DNA from: JBMYZL01 sp049610385
Lineage (GTDB): Bacteria > Bacteroidota > Bacteroidia > Flavobacteriales_D > Sanyastnellaceae
NCBI GenBank assembly: GCA_049610385.1
Contig: JBMYZL010000014.1
Location: 1-64,000, forward strand
Direction: 5' to 3'
DNA length: 64,000 nt
The translations under genes were made by a program, and so were the position numbers. This document shows, one piece after another, positions 22,364 through 31,445 of this stretch. The first letter of the stretch is position 1; each line of letters begins with the position of its first letter. The notes beneath the pieces were generated by a model. That model was given only the letters and a program-made list of their open reading frames with translations, was not told the origin of the DNA and did not search any database.

Positions 22364-24774
22364 TCCCGATGTTTCCCTTGAATAAAGCCGTTCGGTTCTT
22401 GCCAGCGGCTTTTTTGTTGTTCAGCTGTCAATTTGATCCAGGACAAACGGCTGAAGTTGTCCACAAAGCCCGAATGTCCATGCCACCGTTAAATCGGCCA
22501 ATCCCCTTAGAATCCGGGATAACCGTGCTCGTTTTGCAGGATTATTTACCATTGGAGACTTCCGTTGATTCCATCTTTGATCAAGATCACCGCCCACTGA
22601 CTCGTTGGATGGATCCCCTAAACGGTGAAATGGCCCAAATCACTGAGCAACCTGATGATGCCATTGGATTTGTACAAATCTGGCATCAAGGCCAACACAT
22701 CGAAATCCCGACATTTCGATCTGAGAATGAACAAGTCAATTGGCACTTGAGCACAAAACCTGGGGGTCAGGTATTTGTCATGGGCGATTTTAATGGATGG
22801 AGCCGAACTGCAACCCCCATGATTGAAATTGCACCTGGGGAGTTTGACTTGACCCAATCCCTGCCGAAAGGCAAACATCCATATCAATTCGTTGTAAATG
22901 ATCGAGAAATTCCAGATCCGGTTCAACCCAGCCGCGTCGACAATGGATTCGGTGGATTCAACAGCATATTGACCGTGGGTGACCCCGAAGCTGCCCCCAT
23001 TCCGCTAGAAGGTCAATGGGAAAATGGGGAACATGGGACAGATCAGATTTGGCTCCAAACGATGCCCAACGCTCTCATTTGGGCCTATTGGAACGACCAG
23101 TGCTATGGCCAGATGCAGGCAGATTCCAATGGAAACGTTGTTTTGGGGGTGCCTGCTGCGGCTTATGGCATGGAACGATCCGATCTTCGGTTTTGGGCCT
23201 CACAAGGCGCCCAAAGATCAGATGTCCTCCGCCTTCCCTTGGTGTATGGTCATTTGGTCAGAAGTCCGGATCAACTCCACAGACAAGAGCCCCGAAAAAT
23301 GGTGATGTATTTTGTCATGGTGGATCGGTTCATCAACGGAGAACCTAGCAACGATCGACCAGTCGATGACCCAGAAATCATGCCTGAAGCCAATCACCAT
23401 GGCGGGGATTTGGCAGGAATTTTGAAAGCCCAAGAAGAAGGGTATTTTGATGATCTGGGAATCAACACTGTTTGGATATCACCAATCACCCAAAACCCTG
23501 AAGATGCTTGGGGATTTTGGCAAGATGATCAAACGGAAATCACTTCCAAGTTCAGTGGTTATCATGGTTATTGGCCCATTTTGTCGACGGGAGTAGATGA
23601 TCGTTTCGGAACGATTGAAGAGCTCAAGCAACTGACCCAAGTACTCCATGAAGACAACAAGAATTTGTTACTGGACTACGTGGCGAACCATGTTCACCAA
23701 GAACACCCCGTGTACCAACAGCATCCGGATTGGGTCACCGAGTTGTATCTGCCCGATGGGCGGATGAATACGCAACTGTGGGATGAACAACGATTGACCA
23801 CATGGTTCGACACCTTCATGCCTTCCCTCGATTTCACTCGTCCAGAAGTCGTAGAAACCATGACGGATAGCGCAGTGTGGTGGATTGAAAACACCGGCAT
23901 CGACGGATTTCGCCATGATGCAACAAAACACATTCCACTGCCTTTCTGGCGCACCTTGACCCGAAAGATTCGCAGCCAAATAACCGATGGCCTGCCACGC
24001 GCCATTTTTCAAATTGGTGAGACTTATGGTGCACCAAATTTGATCAACAGCTACATCAATCGGGGCATGTTGGATGCCCAGTTTGACTTCAACCTATACG
24101 ATGCAGCCATCAATGCTTTTGCCAAAGACACAACCACATTTGATCATTTGATTGATGTGACCCAAAGCAGTCTCGAAACTTACGGTGGGGATCACTTGAT
24201 GGGCAACATCACTGGCAATCAAGACCGAGCCCGGTTTGCTTCCTTGGCAGAGGGAACTGTCCGTTTTGACGAGGATCACAAATTGGCCGGTTGGACCCGT
24301 AACATCCAACGGCAAGGACAGAAAGGACACCTTCGCATGCGACAATTGCAATCGTTCATTTTGTCTATGCCTGGCATACCCTGCTTGTATTATGGTGACG
24401 AAATCGCAGATGTGGGTGGCAATGATCCGGACAATCGGAGAATGTTGCGGCACTCGAATCTCGACGGACAAGAATTGGCCACCCGAAATCATTTTTCTTC
24501 ATGGGCACACATGCGCGCCTCCAGAATGTCCCTGATCTATGGCACCACAAAGGTGGACAGCCCAGTACCGGGTGTTCTCTCTATTGTGAGACGATACCCA
24601 GGAGAAACCACCCAAATTCTCCTCAACAAAACACCCCAGTCTCAGGGTGTGACTGTCAAGGGTTCAAGTGAAATTTTGATTGGAACGGGTCTAGAACTTG
24701 TCGCCACTCAGAACGGCATGCAAAGAATTGAGTTGCCACCCCATGCCTGTATCGCACTGGGTCAAGGACATTGA
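22360..24774 (+). CDS. GH13 alpha-amylase-family lipoprotein
   Basis: 804 residues. Lipobox LLFS-Cys23 predicts a membrane-anchored enzyme. An E-set/CBM48 domain (about 125-205, VFVMGDFNGW) precedes the GH13 barrel (from about 310, MVMYFVMVDRF). Catalytic regions: DYVANHV (Asp about 439), GFRHDATKH (nucleophile Asp about 520), FQIGET (Glu about 554). Region IV reads GNQDRAR, with Gln where His is usual. Cleaves alpha-1,4-glucans, probably acting with SusCD at the cell surface or in the periplasm. Starts by ATGA overlap; a second ATG at 22369 is possible. Confidence 0.9.
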   Translation: MIPMFPLNKAVRFLPAAFLLFSCQFDPGQTAEVVHKARMSMPPLNRPIPLESGITVLVLQDYLPLETSVDSIFDQDHRPLTRWMDPLNGEMAQITEQPDDAIGFVQIWHQGQHIEIPTFRSENEQVNWHLSTKPGGQVFVMGDFNGWSRTATPMIEIAPGEFDLTQSLPKGKHPYQFVVNDREIPDPVQPSRVDNGFGGFNSILTVGDPEAAPIPLEGQWENGEHGTDQIWLQTMPNALIWAYWNDQCYGQMQADSNGNVVLGVPAAAYGMERSDLRFWASQGAQRSDVLRLPLVYGHLVRSPDQLHRQEPRKMVMYFVMVDRFINGEPSNDRPVDDPEIMPEANHHGGDLAGILKAQEEGYFDDLGINTVWISPITQNPEDAWGFWQDDQTEITSKFSGYHGYWPILSTGVDDRFGTIEELKQLTQVLHEDNKNLLLDYVANHVHQEHPVYQQHPDWVTELYLPDGRMNTQLWDEQRLTTWFDTFMPSLDFTRPEVVETMTDSAVWWIENTGIDGFRHDATKHIPLPFWRTLTRKIRSQITDGLPRAIFQIGETYGAPNLINSYINRGMLDAQFDFNLYDAAINAFAKDTTTFDHLIDVTQSSLETYGGDHLMGNITGNQDRARFASLAEGTVRFDEDHKLAGWTRNIQRQGQKGHLRMRQLQSFILSMPGIPCLYYGDEIADVGGNDPDNRRMLRHSNLDGQELATRNHFSSWAHMRASRMSLIYGTTKVDSPVPGVLSIVRRYPGETTQILLNKTPQSQGVTVKGSSEILIGTGLELVATQNGMQRIELPPHACIALGQGH

Positions 24775-24776
24775 TT

Positions 24777-25304
24777 TCAATCTTCGATGACGTGATCATC
24801 GAGGATGTAGCGGAAGGCCATCTCCCATTTTCCAGAACCGTCATTGGTTCGGAATTCAAATCGGATTTGACCCGGAAGGCGTTCCATGGTCATGCGCATC
24901 AGCGTGGGCTTTCCATTCCACTCTCCTCCCCGTTCCAGAACAGCTCGAGATGATGAAGATTGGGTTACCACCCAGTTCTCCACAACCGGTCGGTTGTCCA
25001 CAATGCGGGTCATCACCATGCGCTCCAAATCGGAATTCCAATGCCAGGTTTCCAAATGCTCCATGACCATCTCCTCGGCTTCTTCACTCGAAATCATCCA
25101 TTGCAGCACAAATCCATCTTCGGCCCCATTGCGCTTCCCATCCAACCGGGCATCTTCTTGCCTTTGTCCACCACCTGCATAAATGTCAGGGACAGATTTG
25201 TAACCAATGTAAGAGCCTTCGAGCGCAAACATCCAATCTGGCGTTTGGGCATTCATGGAACAGGCGCCAAATCCAAGGGCGAGAAAAAAAAAGGTTCGAA
25301 TCAT
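24777..25304 (-). CDS. Secreted protein of unknown function
   Basis: 175 residues with a signal peptide (1-19, FFFLALGFGACSMNAQ). The mature part has DWMFALEGSYIGYKSVPDI, an EEMVMEHLETWHWNSD segment and repeated beta-type stretches (PTLMRMTMERLPGQIRFEF), suggesting a small lipocalin/barrel-like domain. No family recognised. It is convergent with the GH13 lipoprotein (2 bp apart) and divergent from the sugar dehydrogenase gene. Confidence 0.65.
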   Translation of the reverse strand: MIRTFFFLALGFGACSMNAQTPDWMFALEGSYIGYKSVPDIYAGGGQRQEDARLDGKRNGAEDGFVLQWMISSEEAEEMVMEHLETWHWNSDLERMVMTRIVDNRPVVENWVVTQSSSSRAVLERGGEWNGKPTLMRMTMERLPGQIRFEFRTNDGSGKWEMAFRYILDDHVIED

Positions 25305-25365
25305 TTGTACTTCAGCATTGGGTTGAAAACTTCAGGCTATCTTGCCTGCAAACTTGCATACGAAG

Positions 25366-26769
25366 ATGAAAAAGATTTGTTCTCTGGCAGCTGGCCTATT
25401 CCTTTCTGCCGCATGCATCATCCAAGCCCAGACAACATGGGACATAGGCGGTACTGAAGTCACCGAATACGATCTGGTCACTGGAATCGACTTGCCATGG
25501 GAACTCGCTTGGGGGCCCGACAATCATTTGTGGGCGACTTCCCGACAAGGAGAAGTGTGGAGGATTGATCCGTCTTCTGGGGCTTATGAAGTGGTCCTTT
25601 CGATGGACGTTATGAATGGTGGGAATGGAGAACCAGGTCTGTTGGGCATGGCCTTTCACCCAGATTTCGAGACTCATCCGGAAGTGTTTTTGGTTTATTG
25701 TTCAGGCAGCTCATGGAATGGAGAAGAGCATTTGGCCAAATTCACCTGGAACGGAACCGCTTTGGTAGACGAGGAAATTCTATTGACCATTGATGCGGGT
25801 GGCATTCACAATGGATCACGGCTCTTGTTTCTACCAGATGGGACTTTGATGATGTCCGCGGGCGATGTCGGCGCGGCTTCGCTTGCGCAATCCTTGAATA
25901 GCAAACAAGGTAAAATGCTCCGTCTCAATATAGACGGGAGCATCCCGGAAGACAACCCATTTCCTGGAAGCTACATTTTTTCATATGGGCACAGGAACAT
26001 CCAAGGCCTCGCTATTCGATCGGACGGAATGATCTTTGCTTCGGAACATGGTCAGAGTCAGGATGACGAATTGAACATTCTGATGCCAGGTGGGAATTAT
26101 GGTTGGCCCGAAGTGGAGGGTGCATGCAACTTACCTGATGAACAAGATTTTTGTTCGGAAAATGATGTCATTGAGCCCATTCTAGCGTGGTCCCCATGCG
26201 TGGCTGTCAATGGCATGGAATTTTACAACCACAATGCCATCCCTGCGTGGGAGGGCAAATTGCTGTTATCTGTGTTGGGGGGATTGGGCGGCGCCTATGA
26301 GCGTTTGAGTGTTCTGGACATTGCTGAAGACGGAACGGTTTTGGCAGAAAATCAATACTTCAGTTCATTCAACCAGCGAATTCGGGATGTGGCCGTGAAT
26401 CCACTGACTGGTTCTGTATATGTGGCCTTCAACGGTCCTTCTTATCCCGGTTCCGGTCCCAACATCATCAAAGAATTCAGAAATGAAGCTGTTGTCAGTG
26501 TGGATTCACCTTTGAATCCAATGTCTGATTTAGGCCTGGACATCTTCCCAAATCCAACAAGGGATACATTTCAAGTGAGGTTGCCCATACACGAACCATC
26601 CGCAGTGCTGAAGGTGTTTAATTCCTTAGGCATTTTGGTGGCACATTTCAACATGTCCCAGTCCGAGAATCTTGCGGAAATCTCAGTGAGTGAATGGGCC
26701 TCCGGCACTTATGTCATTCACTTTGAGACAGGCGGACGCGTGTACTCCTCCTCTGTGACCAAGCCTTGA
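25366..26769 (+). CDS. Secreted PQQ-dependent sugar dehydrogenase-like protein with T9SS tail
   Basis: 467 residues. Signal peptide (1-22, ending CIIQAQ), then a six-bladed propeller of the GDH/sorbosone dehydrogenase family (DLPWELAWGPDNHLWATSR, a GMAFHPDFETHPEVFLVY stretch, GGIHNGSRLLFLPDGTLMMS, the YGHRNIQGLAI segment and SEHGQSQDDELN) that uses PQQ in characterised members. The last 80 residues form a T9SS type A sorting domain (LDIFPNPTRDTFQV, ending in a SGTYVIHF segment). Substrate unknown. The TTGA junction couples it to the TonB receptor gene. Confidence 0.88.
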   Translation: MKKICSLAAGLFLSAACIIQAQTTWDIGGTEVTEYDLVTGIDLPWELAWGPDNHLWATSRQGEVWRIDPSSGAYEVVLSMDVMNGGNGEPGLLGMAFHPDFETHPEVFLVYCSGSSWNGEEHLAKFTWNGTALVDEEILLTIDAGGIHNGSRLLFLPDGTLMMSAGDVGAASLAQSLNSKQGKMLRLNIDGSIPEDNPFPGSYIFSYGHRNIQGLAIRSDGMIFASEHGQSQDDELNILMPGGNYGWPEVEGACNLPDEQDFCSENDVIEPILAWSPCVAVNGMEFYNHNAIPAWEGKLLLSVLGGLGGAYERLSVLDIAEDGTVLAENQYFSSFNQRIRDVAVNPLTGSVYVAFNGPSYPGSGPNIIKEFRNEAVVSVDSPLNPMSDLGLDIFPNPTRDTFQVRLPIHEPSAVLKVFNSLGILVAHFNMSQSENLAEISVSEWASGTYVIHFETGGRVYSSSVTKP

Positions 26770-28853
26770 GACTTCCCGTCCAATTTTTTCGTCTCGTCGT
26801 CGTCGTCATTTGTAGCTGTCCATACACAATTGGATGGGGCCAAATCGATACGTCAATCTTTCTGAATCCGGCTTCTGTTGAAGTGTTGCGATTGCCCACG
26901 TTGCCATTGGACGCTCCTCCTTCCTTGCGCCAAATGGACTCCACATGGTTGAAGCGTTCGGGTTCTTTGGATTTGGCCGAACTCATGAATGCCATACCTG
27001 GCGTATGGATGGAGACACGTGGGAATGGTGGATCACGCCGCATTCAAATCAGGTCCAGCGGACTCCGTTCTCCTTTTGCGGTCCGAAATGTTACCCAAAT
27101 TCAAGACGGTTTCATCCTCACTTCAGCTGATGGCACATCGCCATTGGAATGGTGGACCCCTGTTTGGCTCACTTCAGTCGATGTCCTTTCGGGGCCCTCA
27201 GGCGCCGCATACGGAGCGGGTTATGGCGGTGTGATACACGGCTCCACTGCTGGCCCGCCCTCGGTTTCTGGTGGAACCTTTTCTGTCATGAAAGGGCTCG
27301 CAGCCAAGGGTGCCTTCGATGGCAGTCGAGGAGATTATGATTTGTGGGGTCAATGGTACCAAAAATCCAAAAATCATCTCGGCGGCTGGCGAATCGCCGT
27401 TCAGCAGTCGGAAAATGATGGTTTCCGCACCCATGAATCCAACTCCCGCTTTCATCTTGATGGCCATTGGTGGCGCAATCAATGGGTGCGAAATTCGTTG
27501 ATCAAACACCATTTATGGGCCGGCTTCCTGAACACCCAATGGGATCTTCCTGGTTCAATTACAGCAGAAGCCAGAGACACCATGCCCACGGCCTCTCCCG
27601 GGCAAATGTTCGATGCGCATGTCGACAGAACCTCTTCTTTGCTGGCGTACAGCATTCAGCAAATCAAAGGAGACGAGCAGCAGAAAGGCCTCTGGATGAA
27701 CATCTTGAATTCTGACAAATACAATCCCTTTGGAACCAGTAGGTTTTATCAAGGTGTCAAAAGGGAAAAAGAAGCACACTTAAACTTGAGAGCCCAGCTC
27801 ATCCAGCGCATATCCAAAACCAATGGCTGGACTTGGATGGCGGAAGGTTCTGGGAGCTTACAAGCGGAACGCAGGGCCATCTCGGAATGGGATACGTTGG
27901 CTCCTCCCATCGAGCAAACTTTGCGATATGAAATGTCCATTGAAGCCTTGCGAAGTTGGGTGGGATTGAGTTTTCGTGGAACATCGCCACGCGGTTTGAG
28001 ATGGGAGGCTCAAATTGCAGGGGAATATTTTCAACGCAGTCAAAATGGGAATGGAGGAGAAGACGGAATCACTCCATTTTCCGCGGATTATCGCAGATGG
28101 AGTGTCCATCCAAGGATGACAGTTAGCAAAAGATTGGCCACTACACCTCACCGTTTCTTCCTCACTGCAGGAAGCGGTGCGAGCGATCCCACTTCATTCG
28201 AATTGATGAATCCAGAATCTTTGTTGCCTTCTTCATTGAAGACTGAAATTGCTCGGTCTTGGGAATGGGGATGGCGCCATCCCCATTTCACAGTGGTCGC
28301 TTATGCCATGCGCATCACGGACGCCATCGTCACGGTTCCTGGCCCCACAGATGCACCCGTGACAGAAAATACAGGGCGATTGTCTATGCGGGGGTTGGAG
28401 TTCATGTTCAAGCAAATGTGGTCCATCCAAGAGTTCACTTCGGTTCAGTGCGAATTGGGTGTCAATTGGCCCCATCACGAGAATGCCAAGCAGGGTCAGA
28501 AACTTCCTGGCACGCCTCGTTCATGGTTGACTTCAAGGGGAACAATCCAGCACAAATCTTGGCGATTGGATGTCCTGGCCACCTACCGGAATGAAGTTCC
28601 ATTGAATGATGAAGGAACTGCCTGGGGAGAGCCTGTCATGTTGCTTGATGGTGTGATTCGCTACCAGCAAGGAGGCAAAAAAGGAATTGAATTCAAGTTG
28701 GGGCTTCGCAACGCGATGCAGCAAAACACCTCGAATTGGTGGCAATTGAATGCTTTTGGCAGGAAATACTACAATCCGGCTCCTGGTCGTCAAATGTGGG
28801 CTCAGGTCGTCATTCCCCTTCGCCCAAAACCAACAGCTCAGTCCGCCGATTGA
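26766..28853 (+). CDS. TonB-dependent outer-membrane receptor
   Basis: 695 residues. Signal peptide (1-26, ending TIGWGQ), plug domain (about 55-165; LAELMNAIPGVWMETRGNG, IQIRSSGLRSPFAVRNVTQI and LSGPSGAAYGAGYGGVIH) and a barrel. It is shorter than SusC and lacks the SusC N-terminal domain, so it resembles siderophore or metal-complex receptors. The start is TTG overlapping the previous stop (TTGA): the next in-frame Met is inside the plug and would lose the signal peptide. Its 3' end overlaps the convergent PorE-like gene by 44 bp. Confidence 0.88.
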   Translation: MRLPVQFFRLVVVVICSCPYTIGWGQIDTSIFLNPASVEVLRLPTLPLDAPPSLRQMDSTWLKRSGSLDLAELMNAIPGVWMETRGNGGSRRIQIRSSGLRSPFAVRNVTQIQDGFILTSADGTSPLEWWTPVWLTSVDVLSGPSGAAYGAGYGGVIHGSTAGPPSVSGGTFSVMKGLAAKGAFDGSRGDYDLWGQWYQKSKNHLGGWRIAVQQSENDGFRTHESNSRFHLDGHWWRNQWVRNSLIKHHLWAGFLNTQWDLPGSITAEARDTMPTASPGQMFDAHVDRTSSLLAYSIQQIKGDEQQKGLWMNILNSDKYNPFGTSRFYQGVKREKEAHLNLRAQLIQRISKTNGWTWMAEGSGSLQAERRAISEWDTLAPPIEQTLRYEMSIEALRSWVGLSFRGTSPRGLRWEAQIAGEYFQRSQNGNGGEDGITPFSADYRRWSVHPRMTVSKRLATTPHRFFLTAGSGASDPTSFELMNPESLLPSSLKTEIARSWEWGWRHPHFTVVAYAMRITDAIVTVPGPTDAPVTENTGRLSMRGLEFMFKQMWSIQEFTSVQCELGVNWPHHENAKQGQKLPGTPRSWLTSRGTIQHKSWRLDVLATYRNEVPLNDEGTAWGEPVMLLDGVIRYQQGGKKGIEFKLGLRNAMQQNTSNWWQLNAFGRKYYNPAPGRQMWAQVVIPLRPKPTAQSAD

Positions 28854-30786
28854 GGGCACGACCAGAAAGGGATTCGTTGGACGCAATTGGCGAACGCGAC
28901 CCCATGCCCTTGGTTTCCAACCGACTTCCGTCAATCCCTTGCTTCATAAGGTAGTTCTTGACGGCATGTGCCCGGCGAAGGGACAGGACATCGTTTTCAG
29001 CTGCCGTGCCCGTATCATCTGTGTGACCGATAATCGCTAGTCGCAACTTTGGATTGGCATGACAGGCATCGATAACAGGATCCAAATCGGGCTGAAACCC
29101 AGGTTTCAGCATCGCAGATCCGGATTCAAATCGAAGGTTTTGCAGAATCACTTGTGTCCCTGCCTTCCAGGGCTTCAAACCGATTTCGACCCGGTATTGC
29201 TGAATCCCAGATTCCCGATCAAAAAAGGATACCGAAGGCTCATATTGTGGATGTCTTGCTCGAAACCACCACTTGCCTTCAATGGGCAAAGGCAAGGTAA
29301 AACGGGATTCTTTCAATCGGAGTTGGGCCAAAACCGTCCCTGCATCGTCCAGTACTTCCACAATGGCATTCCCAATGCCCATTCCTGTGGTCCGATCAAA
29401 CACCTGGCCCTCCAATGCCACTACGGGCGAAGGCTTGGCCTCCATCGGAAGATTCAGTTCCCACAAGTCCAGATTTCCGGCTTGATTTCGATCTGTCGCG
29501 AAGTAAGCCAGTTCACCTTGAGCTGTAACCATCAAGTGGCCTTCATCCGCATTCGTATTGATCGGATAGCCCAAATTTTGGGGCAGGCCCCATTCTCCAT
29601 CCAACTGAAGCCTGGACACAAACAAATCGTCCCCCCCCATCCCTGGGTGACCATCAGAGACGAAATACAGTGTTTTCCCGTCAGCATGCAACATGGGATT
29701 GCCCTCATGCCCCGGGGTGTTCACCTGCCCAGGCAGTGGAACAGCCACAGACCACTCGGAAAATTGGTCGACACGTTGGCTCATGAACAAATCTGCATGC
29801 CTTTCAGCAGAGCCGCTATGAGTGGTTCTTGAAAAAATCAAGGTCCTTCCATCCGCAGAAAGCGCAGGTTGACTTTCCCAAGATTGTGTATTGGGCAGTC
29901 CAAGGTTTTCACCCAAATCAAATCGGTGAATTTGGCCGTTCGTTTCAGATGCAAACAAATCACATGACCCCTTGCCTTCCCGATCGAAATAACCAAACCG
30001 TGGAGATTCACAAGCAGTAAAACAAATGAATTGACCATCCCCAGAAATCGCTGCAGCGCCTTCATTTCCAGGGGTATTGATGCCATGTAGTGGAGTGGGT
30101 TCAGGCCAATCCGCTTCCACACTTCCTCTTCTGCTGACATAAAAATCTTCATGCCAATGGTCGCCGTCCCAAACTTCTCGGGTGAACATGAGGGTCAAAG
30201 CATTCAGTGAAAGAGCTGGTCCATATTCAGATTCAATGCTGTTCACCTCTCCGGGGATGGGTCTGGGAGACACCGACCTTGGGTGAGCAAACGCATGCGC
30301 TGCAAATCGCACCGATTCACGGGTCCGATGCCATTTTGCCAAACCTCCTTCTTCCCAGCGAACCGCCAACAACCACTCCTCGGCTTCAACCTGTTCCAAA
30401 GTCTCCAAAGCCTCGTCATAGCGCCCCACCGCATGCAACAACCGAATCAAATCTGCATGCCCCCTCAAATAACTTCGCGGATTGCGATCAAGAGCCATTT
30501 TCAACGCGTCCGCTGCTTCGGAAAGCTGCCCGAGGTCTTCCAAAATTTGGCCCAACATCAACCACGCCTCCACAAATGCAGCATCCCGCGCAACTGCTGT
30601 TTCCAGCTCAAGAACCGCCTCTTCTAAAGATTGCTTCATGTAGAAATCCAATGCGGATTCATAACGCTTCAGTGCCTTTCTATCCGTTGACGAAAGCGGT
30701 TTTTGGGTAGAAGCATTGGTGGCCAACCCCAAAACAAGGAGAATCAACAACCCAATCCGTCCTGTGCACAAGAATTCACGTCGCAT
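28810..30786 (-). CDS. PorE-like TPR/PD40/OmpA periplasmic protein
   Basis: 658 residues. Signal peptide (1-28), TPR helices (about 40-140, AWLMLGQILEDLGQLSEAAD), a PD40 propeller (about 165-430; ALSLNALTLMF, PALSADGRTLIFSRTT, PMLHADGKTLYFVSDGHPG), a carboxypeptidase-regulatory domain (about 440-520, ALEGQVFDRTTGMGIGNA) and a C-terminal OmpA peptidoglycan-binding domain (IIGHTDDTG, LETKGMGSRSPI). This order matches PorE of the type IX secretion system. Similar architectures exist outside T9SS, so the gene name is withheld. The start at 30786 was chosen for the signal peptide; the open frame extends upstream without homology. Confidence 0.78.
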   Translation of the reverse strand: MRREFLCTGRIGLLILLVLGLATNASTQKPLSSTDRKALKRYESALDFYMKQSLEEAVLELETAVARDAAFVEAWLMLGQILEDLGQLSEAADALKMALDRNPRSYLRGHADLIRLLHAVGRYDEALETLEQVEAEEWLLAVRWEEGGLAKWHRTRESVRFAAHAFAHPRSVSPRPIPGEVNSIESEYGPALSLNALTLMFTREVWDGDHWHEDFYVSRRGSVEADWPEPTPLHGINTPGNEGAAAISGDGQFICFTACESPRFGYFDREGKGSCDLFASETNGQIHRFDLGENLGLPNTQSWESQPALSADGRTLIFSRTTHSGSAERHADLFMSQRVDQFSEWSVAVPLPGQVNTPGHEGNPMLHADGKTLYFVSDGHPGMGGDDLFVSRLQLDGEWGLPQNLGYPINTNADEGHLMVTAQGELAYFATDRNQAGNLDLWELNLPMEAKPSPVVALEGQVFDRTTGMGIGNAIVEVLDDAGTVLAQLRLKESRFTLPLPIEGKWWFRARHPQYEPSVSFFDRESGIQQYRVEIGLKPWKAGTQVILQNLRFESGSAMLKPGFQPDLDPVIDACHANPKLRLAIIGHTDDTGTAAENDVLSLRRAHAVKNYLMKQGIDGSRLETKGMGSRSPIASNESLSGRALNRRTELLVLGEGE

Positions 30787-30822
30787 GCAACAAATGAACG
30801 ATGTTCTGCCGACCTTTCGTTT

Positions 30823-31332
30823 GTGAAGGATGGGGAAATTCAAGTTGGACTGCTTTCTGACACCCATGGCCACATGGACGATCGAATTTTGCATCATTTG
30901 ACAGGTGTGGATGAGATTTGGCATGCCGGGGACATTGGCGATTTGTTGGTCATCGACCGACTGGCTCAGAAAGCCAAAGTTCTTGCTGTTTGTGGAAACA
31001 TCGATGACCACAAGGCTCGGGCAGAGCATCCCCTGGTGCGCGAATGGCACTTTGGACAGCAACACATTTTAATGTTGCACATCGGTGGGCGCCCCGGACG
31101 ATATGCTGCTGGTGTCCGAAAACTGCTGACGGAAAAAAGCCCTGATCTATTCATTTGTGGACACAGCCACCTCCTTCGTGTTGAGAAAGACGCATCTTGG
31201 AACGGTCTGTACATCAACCCTGGTGCAGCTGGACTTCATGGTTTTCATCGTGTTAGGACTCTTTTGCGCTTTTCGCTCCATCCTGAATTGGGCATCTCGA
31301 AAATGGAAGTTGTCGAATTGGGTGGTCGATAA
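30823..31332 (+). CDS. YfcE/MJ0936-type metallophosphoesterase
   Basis: 169 residues. A small calcineurin-like phosphodiesterase with all metal-binding motifs: LLSDTHGHMD, WHAGDIGD, VCGNIDD, LHIGG and ICGHSH, ending with NPGAAG. Members hydrolyse phosphodiesters in vitro; cellular substrate is usually unknown. The GTG at 30823 is the only plausible start in frame close to the first motif, and it leaves 36 bp to the divergent PorE-like gene. Upstream in-frame codons lie antisense to that gene. Confidence 0.85.
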   Translation: MKDGEIQVGLLSDTHGHMDDRILHHLTGVDEIWHAGDIGDLLVIDRLAQKAKVLAVCGNIDDHKARAEHPLVREWHFGQQHILMLHIGGRPGRYAAGVRKLLTEKSPDLFICGHSHLLRVEKDASWNGLYINPGAAGLHGFHRVRTLLRFSLHPELGISKMEVVELGGR

Positions 31333-31392
31333 GCCCAATATTTCTTATCATTGCATTGTAGTAAAGGCGTGGGAAATCCTTTCATCCGCGCC

Positions 31393-31413
31393 GTGAAAGG
31401 TTACACTTTTCAC
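31393..31413 (+). promoter_or_regulatory. Stem-loop in the rho leader
   Basis: GTGAAAGGT and ACTTTTCAC pair over 9 bp (one G-T wobble) with a 3-nt loop. It lies 32 bp before the rho start and 60 bp after the phosphoesterase stop, and no T-run follows it. A leader hairpin affecting rho expression is possible, since rho is autoregulated in other bacteria; a DNA operator is equally possible. Confidence 0.35.
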
Positions 31414-31445
31414 AACCCTCCATTGATTTATTGAAAATCCACTTG

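Noticed and set aside
25960..26100. Sugar dehydrogenase and downstream TonB receptor as a siderophore or quinoprotein system
   Set aside because: Only coupling of two genes supports it; no PQQ or siderophore genes are present.
30207..30710. Plus-strand frame of 167 codons opposite the PorE-like gene
   Set aside because: Proline/His-rich composition with no domain; the minus strand encodes clear TPR helices over the same bases.
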